A stretch of DNA of 64,000 nt from Alteromonas lipotrueiana. GTDB lineage: Bacteria > Pseudomonadota > Gammaproteobacteria > Enterobacterales > Alteromonadaceae. The position numbers and the translations under genes are program-made. Within the stretch, counting starts at the first letter, position 1. Each line of letters opens with the position of its first letter. Positions 29,294-39,598 of the stretch are shown in pieces. The stretch is taken from positions 1 to 64,000 of the forward strand of contig NZ_JAESDK010000018.1 in the NCBI RefSeq assembly GCF_019249245.1, read 5' to 3'. The notes beneath the pieces were generated by a model, which did no database searches, was not told the origin of the DNA, and saw nothing but the letters and a program-made list of their open reading frames with translations.

Positions 29294-30547
29294 GTGATGC
29301 TTAAACAAAACAACAAACTAAATTTACACTCTTTGTTCAACAGGTGGCCAACTATGGCAAAAGATAAGTCTGGATATATTATAGCAGCCGCTTTCATCGG
29401 GCCGGGAACCGTGACAACCGCTAGTGTCGCGGGGGCAAATTTTGGCTTTCATCTGGTTTGGGCATTGTTGTTTTCAATTGTCGCTACCATGGTACTACAG
29501 GACATGGCCGCTCGACTCGGCATTGCCACGGGTCAGGGCCTGGCCAATAATTTAAAAGATATCAGTGATAAGCCCTTGCTACGTGTGATGTTAGCCCTGT
29601 TGATCGTCGCGGCGGTCGGAGTTGGTAACGCTGCGTACGAATCGGGTAATTTAACCGGCGCTGCTATCGGGTTAAATGCATTTGTTGATATTGGAACCGG
29701 AAACTGGGCGATGGTGTTAGGAGCAATTTCAGCACTGCTCCTTTGGTCTGGAAAATACAAAGTTATCGAGTCGGTACTGGTGGTGTTAGTGATTGCCATG
29801 GCGGTGGTTTTTATTGTGACTTTATTTGCCGCCGGTCCTCAGTGGTCAGATATGCTTAGCCAAGCTGCAAAGCCCAATTTAGATGTTGATTCGATTACGA
29901 TGGTGCTGGCGCTGATAGGCACCACTATCGTGCCCTATAATTTATTTTTACACGCCAGCTTAACCGCGCAAAATTATCAGGGGCAAAACAAGGCCGAATC
30001 AATTGATGCATCCAGAAAGCAATCGGTTGTCGCCATTGGCTTTGGTGGTCTTATTACATTGGTAGTTATGGCAACCGCCATGATGGCTTTTTTTAGTCAG
30101 ACAGCCACTATGGATGCCTCAAATATGGGTAAACAATTAGAACCCGTATTAGGAGAAGCGGCTCAGTGGTTTTTCGCCGCCGGCCTGTTTGCTGCGGGTT
30201 TAACCAGCTCAATTACCGCCCCACTCGCCGCCAGCTACGCTGTATGTGGTGCATTCAATTTACCGCAAGATATGAAAGGCAGAGCCTTTCGTGGCATTTG
30301 GCTGGCGATTATTATTACCGGTGTAACTATCGCGAGTATGGGTTTCAAACCTTTGTCAGCCATTTTGTTTGCCCAGGCCGCTAACGGGTTATTACTGCCT
30401 GTTGTTGCTATTTTCTTGTTAGTGGTAATGAACAAATCCAAAACATTAGGGCAATTTAAAAACGGCAAAGCCAGCAACCTGTTAGGCGCCCTGGTTGTCA
30501 CCTTCGTGATTTGCCTGGGCACCTACAAACTGGCTACGTTATTTTGA
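29294..30547 (+). CDS. Nramp-family metal transporter with altered metal-binding motifs
   Basis: A 417-residue protein with about eleven membrane helices. The Nramp scaffold is clear (FIGPGTVTTASVAGANFGF, AARLGIATG, FLHASLTAQ). The metal-site motif of helix 1, normally DPGN, reads GPGT, and helix 6, normally MPH, reads VPY. The Asp and Met that bind Mn or Fe in ordinary Nramp are therefore missing, so transport of another ion, or a different role, is likely. The exact start is uncertain: ATG 29297 follows 29294, and ATG 29354 starts MAKDKSG. It overlaps the convergent lyase gene by 9 bp. Confidence 0.85.
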   Translation: MMLKQNNKLNLHSLFNRWPTMAKDKSGYIIAAAFIGPGTVTTASVAGANFGFHLVWALLFSIVATMVLQDMAARLGIATGQGLANNLKDISDKPLLRVMLALLIVAAVGVGNAAYESGNLTGAAIGLNAFVDIGTGNWAMVLGAISALLLWSGKYKVIESVLVVLVIAMAVVFIVTLFAAGPQWSDMLSQAAKPNLDVDSITMVLALIGTTIVPYNLFLHASLTAQNYQGQNKAESIDASRKQSVVAIGFGGLITLVVMATAMMAFFSQTATMDASNMGKQLEPVLGEAAQWFFAAGLFAAGLTSSITAPLAASYAVCGAFNLPQDMKGRAFRGIWLAIIITGVTIASMGFKPLSAILFAQAANGLLLPVVAIFLLVVMNKSKTLGQFKNGKASNLLGALVVTFVICLGTYKLATLF

Positions 30548-31675
30548 AGATAACCGGTCTAATATAGCCGTCAGAAATTGGCGGCTACACCCAAAGTTGA
30601 TACGAAAATGATCCGGGGCTCCAAAGTCTTTACCCGGTGAGGGCCCCACCCCGCGTTCTTCCGCCCATTTTTGCACATCATCAACATTTAGTTTTGATGC
30701 ATCTACCCACGCTAAAAAAGTAGCCGGCGCTGCAGTCACCGACAAACCGTCTATGTTATTGATTCGTTCAACCAACAAATCCCGATTTTCTTTTAAGTAA
30801 GCAAGTTGTTGCTGATGCCAGTCATCGCATTGGGTAAAAGCGGCTTCGGTAGCCACTAAACCTAACTGATTAACCCACGGAACAATTCCGGCAGCGGCCT
30901 GATTGAAGCTTTGACGCAGCCTGCTATCTGGAATAATAGCAAAAGAGGCACCCAACCCGGCAATGTTAAAGGTTTTACTGGCAGCCATTAGCGTCACACT
31001 GTTATGAGAAAGACTGGCGTCACGTCCGGCCGGCAAATGCTTATGTTGCGACTCAAGAATAAGATCGCAATGAATTTCGTCGGAGCACAACACCACATTA
31101 TGCTGCTTACAGATATCACCAATTTTACTTAGCTCATCAGCGTTTAGTACCGAGCCAACCGGATTCATTGGATTACACAGGATCATAAGTGTGCAGGCGG
31201 GATCACTGGCTTCGCGCTCAAGCTGCTCGAAATCCAGTGTAAATCGGCCATCTTGCTCTACAGTAGCAATATCGACTCGCTCCAGCCCGTTTAGCTTTGG
31301 CGCAGCCAATAATGGCGGATAGTTAGGTGTTTGTATCAGTACTTTGTCACCAGGTTTACAATATGCTTTGCATACTGCGTTAAACGCCGGTACTACACCC
31401 GGGGTCCACACTAGCCAATCAGCGTTAATCTCCCAGTCATGCTTTTCTTTTAACCACCGACACACAGCATCAATCGCCGGAAGACATTGAGAAGGCAAAA
31501 CATAACCAAGATTGCCATGCGTAACGCGCTGTTGTATTGCATCAAGAATAGGCTGCGCACAGCGAAACTCTGTGTCTGCAACCCAGGCAGGTAAAATATC
31601 TTTACCCTGATACTTTTGCCATTTAAAAGAATAGGTTCCCTCTCGTGAGGGGGTTTCATCGAAAAGCTTAGACAC
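30539..31675 (-). CDS. PatB/MalY-type PLP-dependent C-S lyase (cystathionine beta-lyase-like)
   Basis: Fold-type I PLP enzyme related to class I/II aminotransferases. Landmarks are ILPAWVADTEF at the N-terminus, TPGVVPAFNAVCKAY, CNPMNPVG, CSDEIHCDL and the PLP lysine in AASKTFNIAGL. The C-terminal Arg that holds the substrate carboxylate is in HFRINFGCSR. It likely splits cystathionine or similar thioethers. The GTG at 31675 has AGG about 9 bp upstream; TTG 31684 is the alternative. About 378 residues, full length. Confidence 0.9.
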   Translation of the reverse strand: MSKLFDETPSREGTYSFKWQKYQGKDILPAWVADTEFRCAQPILDAIQQRVTHGNLGYVLPSQCLPAIDAVCRWLKEKHDWEINADWLVWTPGVVPAFNAVCKAYCKPGDKVLIQTPNYPPLLAAPKLNGLERVDIATVEQDGRFTLDFEQLEREASDPACTLMILCNPMNPVGSVLNADELSKIGDICKQHNVVLCSDEIHCDLILESQHKHLPAGRDASLSHNSVTLMAASKTFNIAGLGASFAIIPDSRLRQSFNQAAAGIVPWVNQLGLVATEAAFTQCDDWHQQQLAYLKENRDLLVERINNIDGLSVTAAPATFLAWVDASKLNVDDVQKWAEERGVGPSPGKDFGAPDHFRINFGCSRQFLTAILDRLSSK

Positions 31676-31788
31676 GTATACCAACCTGTTATTACGAAAA
31701 CGGAAGATCAGTGTAAAACAGGCTTTGCCACCCTATCTAGTGGCTGGTTAGAACAAATCGATATGATATGGTTTTGAGTAACCGTAAG

Positions 31789-32166
31789 TCAGTGTTCTAA
31801 AAGTTGATTCACTTTAGCCAGTAGGTCTTCTACCTTAAACGGTTTGGCGACAAACTGGGTGGCGCCGCAGCGACGTGCTTCAAGCACGGTTTCACGGGTA
31901 GCGTCTGCTGTTAATAATAAAAAAGGCAATTGCATACCTTTTTTACGACACATTTTCAGTAATGAAATACCATCATAATCAGGCATCATCTGGTCGCTTA
32001 TTATTAAAGATATTGAATCGTCGTTTTGTTTTAAAAGAAACTCTCTGGCCACTTTGCTTTGAGTGAAGCTATGAACCTGAACGCCCAGGTTGTCTTCTAA
32101 CGCTACTGTAATTATCTCTTGAGTAATAGCATCATCATCAACCACCACAATTGAACAAGAACCCAT
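31789..32166 (-). CDS. Single-domain response regulator (CheY-like)
   Basis: A receiver domain alone, about 125 residues. The acidic pocket is VVVDDDAIT, the phospho-acceptor Asp is in IISDQMMPDYDG, and the switch Thr and Lys are in LLLTADA and VAKPFKV. It has no output domain, so it likely works by protein contact or in a phosphorelay. No kinase is adjacent. The start may instead be the GTG at 32178, which has AGGA close by. Confidence 0.9.
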   Translation of the reverse strand: MGSCSIVVVDDDAITQEIITVALEDNLGVQVHSFTQSKVAREFLLKQNDDSISLIISDQMMPDYDGISLLKMCRKKGMQLPFLLLTADATRETVLEARRCGATQFVAKPFKVEDLLAKVNQLLEH

Positions 32167-32274
32167 ATCCGGTACCACTTTTCCTATTAATTATTAAGCT
32201 TAAACTGTTAAAGAGATAATGCCAATTAATCTAAAGTTGTACGCACCATTTATTTTGTATTTAGTCCCAGATAC

Positions 32275-32302
32275 AAAAAACGCCGCGAAGGCGGCGTTTT
32301 TT
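32275..32302. terminator. Terminator after typA
   Basis: A perfect 12-bp stem AAAAAACGCCGC / GCGGCGTTTTTT with a GAAG tetraloop, about 20 bp downstream of the typA stop on the minus strand. It could act in both directions. Confidence 0.93.
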
Positions 32303-32323
32303 AATAAGGCTACAAAAGATTAT

Positions 32324-34159
32324 TTAGCCTTTCTTTTCCCGAGACTGGCGCTTACGCTCGTTCTCAGTCAATGCTTTTTTACGAATCCGAATGCTTTTTG
32401 GTGTAACTTCTACCAGTTCATCATCGTCTATAAATTCCAGAGCTTGCTCCAATGACATAATAATTGGAGGAACCAGGCTCTGCGCTTCGTCAGTACCAGA
32501 AGCTCGAACGTTGGTAAGCTGCTTGCCCTTTAGTGCGTTAACCGTTAAGTCGTTATCGCGGCTGTGAATACCAATTACCATACCTTCGTATACTTCAACA
32601 CCATGACCGATAAACAAACGACCACGTTCCTGAAGGTTGAACAATGCGTTAGTCAGCGCTTTACCCGCAGCGTTGGCAATCAACACCCCGTTTTTACGCT
32701 GACCAATTTTGCCACCTTTGTGAGGGCCATAATGATCAAACGTGTGGTACAGCAAACCTGAACCTGAAGTAAGCGTTAAAAACTCTGTCTGGAAGCCAAT
32801 TAAACCGCGGCTTGGAATCACAAAGTCCATGCGTACACGGCCTTTACCGTCCGGTGACATATCAGTTAGTTCTGCTTTACGGTAGCCCAGTTGCTCCATG
32901 ATAGAGCCCTGATTTTCTTCTTCGCAGTCAACAGTCAAGGTTTCGAAGGGTTCTTGCAGATTGCCATCTTCGTCTTCTTTGATGATAACTTCAGGACGAG
33001 AAACAGCCAACTCGTAACCTTCACGACGCATGTTTTCAATCAAAATACCTAAGTGCAGCTCCCCACGCCCTGAAACGCGGAATTTATCAGGGTTTTCGGT
33101 TTCTTCAACACGTAAGGCAACGTTATGTACCAACTCGTCTTGTAAACGGTCGAAGATGTTCCGCGAGGTAACATATTTACCTTCACGGCCAGAAAATGGT
33201 GAAGTGTTAACCTGGAAGGTCATGGTAACGGTAGGTTCATCTACTGTTAATGCCGGCATTGCTTCAACGGTGCTCACGTCACAGATAGTGTCAGAGATTT
33301 TCAGCTCGCCCAGGCCGGTAATAGCAATAATGTCGCCGGCATTGGCAATTTCAGCTTCCTGACGTTGCAGACCCAGATACGTAAGTACCTGACCTACTTT
33401 ACCATTGCGTTTTTCCCCTTGGGCATTAACAACCGTCACTTGCTGACCTGTCTTTACTTTGCCGCGCGCAATACGACCCACCCCGATTACACCCACATAC
33501 GAGTTGTAATCCAGCTGTGAAATTTGCATCTGAAACGGACCTTCAGGGTCAGTATCCGGAGCGTCAACCTGATCGACAATAGTCTGGAACAACGGCGTCA
33601 TATCTGTACCGATGGTGTCTGAGTCCATTGCCGCCCAGCCGTTTAATGCAGATGCATAAACAATCTGGAAATCAAGCTGTTCATCAGTAGCACCAAGGTT
33701 ATCAAACAGGTCGAAAACCTGATCGATTACCCAGTCAGGACGAGCCCCTGGCTTATCTATTTTATTAATAACGACTATAGGCTTCAGACCCTGCGCAAAC
33801 GCTTTTTGTGTTACAAAGCGAGTTTGCGGCATCGGACCTTCCTGAGCATCGACCAGCAGAAGTACTGAGTCGGCCATAGACATGACTCGCTCTACCTCCC
33901 CGCCAAAGTCGGCGTGTCCAGGAGTATCAACAATATTGATGTGATAATCTTGCCAGTTGATAGCCGTGTTTTTGGCCAATATTGTGATACCGCGTTCTTT
34001 CTCGATATCGTTAGAGTCCATGATGCGCTCTTCAGCCTCACCACGGCTTTCCAGCGTACCAGACTGCTGGAGCAGTTTATCAACCAAGGTTGTTTTGCCG
34101 TGGTCAACGTGCGCGATGATCGCAATGTTTCTTAACTTCGAAATATCGTACGTGTTCAT
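32324..34159 (-). CDS. typA: Translational GTPase TypA/BipA
   Basis: Ribosome-associated GTPase involved in stress adaptation and 50S assembly. The P-loop is [10 protein letters not shown] at about residues 16-25, switch regions include [10 protein letters not shown] and [14 protein letters not shown], and NKID is at about 130. Domains resembling EF-G II, III and V follow, and a basic tail ends in [10 protein letters not shown]. 611 residues, full length. It is divergent from glnA with the nitrogen-controlled promoter region between them, as is common in gammaproteobacteria. Confidence 0.98.
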   Translation of the reverse strand: MNTYDISKLRNIAIIAHVDHGKTTLVDKLLQQSGTLESRGEAEERIMDSNDIEKERGITILAKNTAINWQDYHINIVDTPGHADFGGEVERVMSMADSVLLLVDAQEGPMPQTRFVTQKAFAQGLKPIVVINKIDKPGARPDWVIDQVFDLFDNLGATDEQLDFQIVYASALNGWAAMDSDTIGTDMTPLFQTIVDQVDAPDTDPEGPFQMQISQLDYNSYVGVIGVGRIARGKVKTGQQVTVVNAQGEKRNGKVGQVLTYLGLQRQEAEIANAGDIIAITGLGELKISDTICDVSTVEAMPALTVDEPTVTMTFQVNTSPFSGREGKYVTSRNIFDRLQDELVHNVALRVEETENPDKFRVSGRGELHLGILIENMRREGYELAVSRPEVIIKEDEDGNLQEPFETLTVDCEEENQGSIMEQLGYRKAELTDMSPDGKGRVRMDFVIPSRGLIGFQTEFLTLTSGSGLLYHTFDHYGPHKGGKIGQRKNGVLIANAAGKALTNALFNLQERGRLFIGHGVEVYEGMVIGIHSRDNDLTVNALKGKQLTNVRASGTDEAQSLVPPIIMSLEQALEFIDDDELVEVTPKSIRIRKKALTENERKRQSREKKG

Positions 34160-34412
34160 TAGGTTTTTGCCTGTATAGCTGCCCGAGCTGAGGTTAGTGC
34201 TCGGCTAAAGAGTTGAAAATTCTTGCAGAGGTAAAAAATGTGCGCGGATTGTACAGAAAATTTACTCTAATTGCGCTTCTTTTTTTACGATCTTTGCATA
34301 TCTCTCACAATATGCAACTAAAGTTAAAAAATCTTGCTCATCCTAATGTGCTGATTATTTCAGCCAACGTGGAATATGCTAATACTTTTCATGCACTTAT
34401 GGTTAGCAGTAA

Positions 34413-34468
34413 TGCACCAACAGTGACCATTGCACCAATTTAGGACGCTCTTGCCCTAATATGGTGCA
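34413..34468. promoter_or_regulatory. Cluster of three candidate NtrC-binding sites
   Basis: TGCACCAAcagtGACCA (34413-34429), TGCACCAAtttaGGACGC (34431-34448) and TGCCCTAATATGGTGCA (34452-34468) resemble the TGCACC-N-GGTGCA consensus. The third is the best. They lie about 90-145 bp upstream of the predicted start of transcription, the usual place for an NtrC enhancer. Confidence 0.75.
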
Positions 34469-34530
34469 ATCCAATTCTGTGGTGTTAGCGTAAATTGCTT
34501 GTATCCCGTGTTATTCGCGCCCGCGGTTTT

Positions 34531-34546
34531 TGGCATGAATATCGCT
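34531..34546 (+). promoter_or_regulatory. Sigma54 (-24/-12) promoter of glnA
   Basis: TGGCATgaataTCGCT has the required GG-N10-GC spacing (GG at 34532, GC at 34544) and resembles the enteric glnAp2 promoter. Transcription would start near 34557, about 60 bp before the ATG. Confidence 0.82.
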
Positions 34547-34616
34547 AGTCATTTTATAATGCAGACAGGGTATCGTTCACTACCCTGCAATTTTATATCA
34601 ATACCTGGAGGAAACG

Positions 34617-36026
34617 ATGTCAATAGAAAAGGCATTAGAGCTGATTAAAGAGAGTGAAGCTAAATTTGTCGATATGCGCTTCACCGATACCAAGGGTAAG
34701 GAGCAACACGTTTCTATCCCGGCAGCTCTGGTAGATGAAGAGTTTTTTGAAGAAGGTAAGATGTTCGACGGCTCTTCTATTGCTGGTTGGAAGGGAATCA
34801 ACGAATCTGACATGGTGCTGATGCCTGATGCTGACTCTGTCGTTCTAGACCCTTTCGCTGAAGAAACGCAAATCAATGTTCGTTGTAACATTGTAGAGCC
34901 TATGACAATGGAAGGCTACGAGCGTGACCCTCGTTCGGTTGCTTATCGTGCTGAAGAATACCTGAAGTCTACCGGTATCGGAGATACCGCGTTCTTTGGT
35001 CCTGAACCCGAGTTTTTCCTGTTTGATGATGTTCGTTTTCATACCGACATTTCTGGTTCTTTTTTCAAAATTGACTCATCAGAAGCTAAATGGAACTCAG
35101 GCTCAGAATTTGAAGGTGGCAACATGGGTCACCGCCCAGATGTTAAAGGCGGTTACTTCCCGGTTCCACCCGTGGATTCAAGCCATGACACACGCGCAGC
35201 GATGTGCCTGGTTATGGAAGAAATGGGCTTGAGAATTGAAGCTCATCACCATGAAGTAGCAACAGCAGGACAAAACGAAATTGCCTGTGAGTTTAACACC
35301 CTGGTGAAAAAAGCTGATGAGATACAGATTTATAAATACGTGGTGCAAAATGTAGCTCATGCGTATGGCCAAACAGCTACCTTTATGCCTAAGCCGTTGG
35401 TGGGTGACAATGGTTCAGGTATGCATGTTCACATGTCAATTGCCAAAGATGGTAAAAATGTGTTTGCGGGTGACAAATACGCGGGTTTATCTGAAGAAGC
35501 GTTGTATTATATTGGTGGTATCATTAAGCACGCTCGCGCGCTTAATGCTTTCACTAATGCGTCTACAAACTCTTACAAGCGTCTGGTTCCAGGATTCGAA
35601 GCGCCGGTAATGCTGGCTTACTCAGCCCGTAACCGTTCAGCTTCTATACGTATTCCTTATGTGACCAGTGATAAAGCACGTCGTATCGAAGTTCGCTTCC
35701 CTGACCCTACGGCAAACCCATATCTGGCATTTTCAGCCTTACTGATGGCTGGCCTTGATGGTATCAAAAATAAGATTCATCCTGGTGATGCTATGGACAA
35801 AGATTTGTACGATCTGCCAGCCGAAGAAGCGAAAGATATTCCAACCGTTGCTACGTCTTTAGAAATGGCGTTAGAAGCATTGGATAGCGATCGTGAATTC
35901 TTAAAAGCGGGCGGCGTGATGACTGACGACATGATTGATGCATACATCGATCTTAAAGCTGAGGATGTCACAAAGTTACGTATGTCTACTCATCCGGTTG
36001 AATTTGATATGTACTACAGCCTGTAA
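34617..36026 (+). CDS. glnA: Glutamine synthetase type I
   Basis: Makes glutamine from glutamate, ammonia and ATP as a dodecamer. 469 residues. Active-site elements are [31 protein letters not shown] and the flexible loop; NRSASIRIP carries substrate-binding residues. The adenylylation tyrosine is Tyr398 in DLYDLPAEE, so activity control by GlnE is expected. GGAGGAAACG precedes the ATG. It is driven by the sigma54/NtrC promoter upstream and ends in a strong terminator. Confidence 0.99.
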   Translation: MSIEKALELIKESEAKFVDMRFTDTKGKEQHVSIPAALVDEEFFEEGKMFDGSSIAGWKGINESDMVLMPDADSVVLDPFAEETQINVRCNIVEPMTMEGYERDPRSVAYRAEEYLKSTGIGDTAFFGPEPEFFLFDDVRFHTDISGSFFKIDSSEAKWNSGSEFEGGNMGHRPDVKGGYFPVPPVDSSHDTRAAMCLVMEEMGLRIEAHHHEVATAGQNEIACEFNTLVKKADEIQIYKYVVQNVAHAYGQTATFMPKPLVGDNGSGMHVHMSIAKDGKNVFAGDKYAGLSEEALYYIGGIIKHARALNAFTNASTNSYKRLVPGFEAPVMLAYSARNRSASIRIPYVTSDKARRIEVRFPDPTANPYLAFSALLMAGLDGIKNKIHPGDAMDKDLYDLPAEEAKDIPTVATSLEMALEALDSDREFLKAGGVMTDDMIDAYIDLKAEDVTKLRMSTHPVEFDMYYSL

Positions 36027-36050
36027 TTGGATTTAAAAACGTTTAACAAA

Positions 36051-36076
36051 AACCCGCATTTATGCGGGTTTTTTTA
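36051..36076 (+). terminator. Terminator of glnA
   Basis: Perfect 9-bp arms AACCCGCAT / ATGCGGGTT with a 2-nt minimal gap, followed by a run of T, 25 bp after the glnA stop. It probably separates glnA from glnLG, leaving weak read-through. Confidence 0.92.
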
Positions 36077-36165
36077 TTGCATATAAATTGTGCAAAAATT
36101 TGCATGAATGTAGTTATGTTCATACTATCAATGTTAAGTATTCATAGAGTTTTTTGGGCGGTTGC

Positions 36166-36696
36166 ATGTTAGTTCGTACCTTAGTATTTATCGTTGTAAG
36201 CTGTACTGTTTTACCTGTTAACGCACAAGTTTATAAAATAAAAAAAGATGACGGGACCGTAGTATTTACTGATACCCCTGAAAAATCTGATAGCCAGACA
36301 TTTGAATTCGATAGCAAAACCAATAATATCGCGGTGAAAATTCCAGGTGCTAAACCGGCCTCCTCAACCTCTGCGGTAAAAAAACAAAAGCAGATTCGTT
36401 ACACCTTAAACATCTTAAGCCCCGAACCCGAAGCAACCATTCGCAGTAATCAGGGCAATGTGACTATTATGGTGGCAGCATCGCCCCAACCCACAGGGCG
36501 TTTTCAACTCATTCTTGATGGTGCTCCGGTACAGCAAAACACAAGTGGCGCCTTTACTTTGTCAGAGGTTAACAGAGGCACGCACACCTTTAAAATCAAG
36601 CTGTTAGACAATAAAGGCAAGACTCTTGCAACCTCTAAACAGCAGACCTTTTTTATGCATCAGGCCACGGCGCTTATCAATAATAAAAATCAATAA
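36166..36696 (+). CDS. DUF4124 domain periplasmic protein
   Basis: 176 residues from the ATG at 36166. A signal peptide (LVRTLVFIVVSCTVLPVNA) is followed by the DUF4124 motif QVYKIKKDDGTVVFTDTP. A beta-rich C-terminal domain (about 85-165) looks Ig-like. The function is unknown; DUF4124 genes often sit between glnA and glnL in this lineage. The ATG at 36154 is a less likely start. Confidence 0.85.
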   Translation: MLVRTLVFIVVSCTVLPVNAQVYKIKKDDGTVVFTDTPEKSDSQTFEFDSKTNNIAVKIPGAKPASSTSAVKKQKQIRYTLNILSPEPEATIRSNQGNVTIMVAASPQPTGRFQLILDGAPVQQNTSGAFTLSEVNRGTHTFKIKLLDNKGKTLATSKQQTFFMHQATALINNKNQ

Positions 36697-36784
36697 GTTA
36701 TTGATTTGGCTAAGAACAGTCGTACCAGGTAGCGTAGGGGTTTAGAATAGAAAACATATAAGCCGATAATGAATCAGGCTACAA

Positions 36785-36801
36785 TGCACCAATATTGTGC
36801 A
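36785..36801. promoter_or_regulatory. NtrC operator before glnL
   Basis: TGCACCAATATTGTGCA is a near-perfect NtrC palindrome, ending 17 bp before the glnL ATG. By analogy with the enteric glnL promoter, phospho-NtrC bound here would repress glnLG transcription. Confidence 0.75.
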
Positions 36802-36818
36802 AGAGGCATTCGCTCTTC

Positions 36819-37898
36819 ATGTTAGATTATCAGCCCGCTCCGGCTAAGCTATTAAACAACCTCAATACTGTTGTTCTTATCACTAACAAAGAACTCCAGA
36901 TTATTTATGTTAACCAAGCGGCAGAAGCGTTGTTCGCCACAGGGGTGAAGCAGCTTCAGGGTCATCTTTTAACTGATTTTTTTGTTCCAGGCATTCTACA
37001 GGATCAGCGGCTTCGGGCGGCGAGACGTCGTGGTGAAGATTTTACCGAAAACGAAATAAGTCTTATTTTTCGAGACAATCGCACTGCCCTGATCGATTTA
37101 ACAGTAACAAATATGCAAAATCAGAATGATCGCCAAATAGTGTTTGAAGCCAGAGTGGTTGACCAACAAAAGCGTATTTCCCGCGAAAATCAGCAAAATG
37201 CTCAGCATTACGCGGCCCGAGAGCTGGTGCGCGGGTTGGCTCATGAGATCAAAAATCCTTTAGGGGGCATTCGGGGCGCGGCGCAGTTGTTGGCTAAACG
37301 GCTACAAAAGCCTGATGATCTGGAATTTACGCAAATGATTGTAGAGCAGTCAGACCGGTTAAGAAACCTGGTCGATCGTCTGCTTGGTCCCAACACCCTG
37401 CCGCGTCGTCAGTGGTGTAACGTTCATCAGACCCTTGAACGGGTTCGTAGTCTGGTGACCGTTGACCCAGAAAATTCGGTGACGTTAATTCGTGATTATG
37501 ATCCTAGTATTCCTGAGGTTTATATCGACCCTGACATGATTCAACAGGCCTTACTCAATATCGTCAGAAACAGCGTGCAGGCGTTGGGGCAGGCCCGCAG
37601 CACAAACCCCACAATTGTTATTATAAGCCGGGTAGAACGACAGATGACCATCCACGGAAAACGTCATCCGTTAGTTGCGCAGCTAAGTGTTCGTGACAAC
37701 GGACCGGGCATTCCTTCTGAAATTCGCGATACCCTGTTTTACCCCATGGTAAGTACTAAAACGGGGGGAAGTGGTCTGGGATTATCGATAGCTCAAACAT
37801 TAATTGACCACCATTCAGGGCGTATTGATATTGACAGCTCGCCGGGTCACACCGAAGTTAAGATGTACCTTCCTATCGAACGTAAGGAACCTTTGTAA
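36819..37898 (+). CDS. glnL: Nitrogen regulation sensor kinase NtrB
   Basis: Histidine kinase/phosphatase that senses nitrogen status through PII. A PAS domain spans about 10-120, the phospho-accepting His142 is in GLAHEIKNPLGG, the N-box is LLNIVRNSVQAL, and the ATP-lid glycines are in DNGPGIP and GGSGLGLSIAQ. 359 residues, cytosolic. The ATG at 36819 is chosen; the longer frame from TTG 36795 would overlap the NtrC operator. It is coupled to glnG, which starts immediately after its stop. Confidence 0.96.
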   Translation: MLDYQPAPAKLLNNLNTVVLITNKELQIIYVNQAAEALFATGVKQLQGHLLTDFFVPGILQDQRLRAARRRGEDFTENEISLIFRDNRTALIDLTVTNMQNQNDRQIVFEARVVDQQKRISRENQQNAQHYAARELVRGLAHEIKNPLGGIRGAAQLLAKRLQKPDDLEFTQMIVEQSDRLRNLVDRLLGPNTLPRRQWCNVHQTLERVRSLVTVDPENSVTLIRDYDPSIPEVYIDPDMIQQALLNIVRNSVQALGQARSTNPTIVIISRVERQMTIHGKRHPLVAQLSVRDNGPGIPSEIRDTLFYPMVSTKTGGSGLGLSIAQTLIDHHSGRIDIDSSPGHTEVKMYLPIERKEPL

Positions 37899-39311
37899 AT
37901 GAACAATGAGTCAGTATGGATTGTAGATGATGACAGTTCTATTCGATGGGTATTGCAAAAAGCGTTACAAGCCGCCCAGATAAGCTGTTTAACGTTCGAT
38001 AACCCTCAGGATGTGTTGCGCCAGTTGCAAAGCGGTGAGCGCCCCCAAACGGTTATTTCTGATGTTCGTATGCCACAAATGGATGGCATGACGTTGCTCC
38101 AGGAAATTCATCGCTTTGAACAGGATATGCCGGTTATTATAATGACTGCGCACTCAGACCTGGATAGTGCTGTTGGTGCCTATCAAAGTGGCGCTTTTGA
38201 GTATCTGCCAAAGCCATTTGATATTGATGAAGCCATCACCTTAACCCAGCGGGCGCTGGCACATCGCCGCGAACAAACATTACAGCGCCCCTCTACCGAT
38301 GAGCAGGCGTTGCCGCAGATTGTTGGCGAAGCGCCGGCTATGCAAGAAGTGTTTCGGGCTATTGGGCGCTTATCTCACTCTTCGATAAACGTACTTATCA
38401 ACGGGCAGTCAGGTACAGGTAAAGAGCTGGTTGCGCATGCTTTGCATCAACATAGCCCCCGTAGCGCAAATCCTTTTATTGCGTTGAATGTGGCTGCTAT
38501 TGCCGCTGATCTTGTAGAGTCCGAATTGTTTGGTCATGAAAAAGGCGCCTTTACCGGAGCCCAAAGCACCCGCCACGGCCGTTTTGAACAGGCACACACC
38601 GGTACTTTGTTTCTTGATGAAATTGGCGATATGCCAATAGCGGTACAGACCCGCTTATTACGGGTGTTGGCCGAGGGGCAATTTTATCGGGTTGGCGGCC
38701 ACCAGCCGGTTAATGTTGATGTGCGCATTATTGCCGCGACCCATCAAAATCTGGAGCAGCGCGTACGTGAAGGACAATTTCGGGAAGACTTGTTTCATCG
38801 TTTAAATGTTATTCGCATTCATATACCGTCACTGACAGAGCGCCGTGAAGACATTCCACTTTTGGCATCGCGTTTTTTACGACAAGCTGCGTTAGAGCTA
38901 AAAGTAGAACCAAAAACATTAAGCAAAGAAGCGCAAACCAATATGATGCAACTAAGCTGGCCTGGAAACGTACGGCAACTTGAAAATGTGTGTCGTTGGC
39001 TGACGGTAATGGCCAGTGGTCAGGAAATTTTTTCTGCTGATTTGCCGCAGGAACTTTATACCGAAGATACCACTGACTCCACCGCGCTTTCATCGTCTTG
39101 CTGGCCCGATGTACTTGCAAAATGGGCAGATGAACAATTGAGTTCGGGGAAAACCAATATATTGGTAGACGCCTCCCATACCTTCGAAAAGATACTTTTA
39201 CAACGAGCTTTAAAGCATTCTCATGGGCATAAACAAGACGCTGCCAGACTCCTAGGCTGGGGCCGCAATACACTTACCCGTAAGCTCAAAGAGTTAAACA
39301 CCAGCGAGTGA
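37899..39311 (+). CDS. glnG: Nitrogen regulation response regulator NtrC
   Basis: Enhancer-binding activator of sigma54 promoters. The receiver domain has Asp55 (VISDVRMPQMDG). The AAA+ domain has Walker A GQSGTGKEL, the sigma54-contact GAFTGA loop in HEKGAFTGAQ, Walker B LFLDEIGDMP and the arginine finger region. A C-terminal Fis-type helix-turn-helix is in KQDAARLLGWGRNTLTRKL. 470 residues, full length. Its likely targets in this window are the glnA boxes at 34413-34468 and the glnL operator. Confidence 0.98.
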   Translation: MNNESVWIVDDDSSIRWVLQKALQAAQISCLTFDNPQDVLRQLQSGERPQTVISDVRMPQMDGMTLLQEIHRFEQDMPVIIMTAHSDLDSAVGAYQSGAFEYLPKPFDIDEAITLTQRALAHRREQTLQRPSTDEQALPQIVGEAPAMQEVFRAIGRLSHSSINVLINGQSGTGKELVAHALHQHSPRSANPFIALNVAAIAADLVESELFGHEKGAFTGAQSTRHGRFEQAHTGTLFLDEIGDMPIAVQTRLLRVLAEGQFYRVGGHQPVNVDVRIIAATHQNLEQRVREGQFREDLFHRLNVIRIHIPSLTERREDIPLLASRFLRQAALELKVEPKTLSKEAQTNMMQLSWPGNVRQLENVCRWLTVMASGQEIFSADLPQELYTEDTTDSTALSSSCWPDVLAKWADEQLSSGKTNILVDASHTFEKILLQRALKHSHGHKQDAARLLGWGRNTLTRKLKELNTSE

Positions 39312-39598
39312 TTTGGTGGGGGTAGTGCCCTGCCCTTTCTCTTTAATATCAAACCTGACAAGCTTCTTTCCTGCGTGTTGATAACCGTTTGCTCTGCGAT
39401 GGTTCTATATCCTTTCAACTAAACGATTTAAGTGTTTATACACCTGTCAACTAACACCGCTTTCAAATCCTTCTACAGCTGTAACTTAATTGTTTAAGTT
39501 TTTGTCGTTTTTTGCTTGAGCCTGAGAGAATAAGCCGGTATTGTTAACGCGATGTAACATCAAAGTTGCACGCACACACATTTGAGAAGGCATATAGA
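39312..39598. other. Leader region of the TonB receptor gene
   Basis: About 290 bp. No hairpin or box of a known regulator is visible. It is AT-rich near the gene and presumably contains its promoter. Confidence 0.5.

Larger units (their letters stand above)
34160..34616. other. Regulatory region between typA and glnA
   Basis: About 460 bp with no gene. The half next to glnA holds three candidate NtrC boxes and a sigma54 promoter, listed separately. The half next to typA should hold the typA promoter. A plus-strand open frame at 34213-34443 overlaps the NtrC boxes and is not a gene. Confidence 0.85.

Noticed and set aside
34213..34443. 76-codon plus-strand frame between typA and glnA
   Set aside because: It covers the NtrC boxes and has no protein-like composition.
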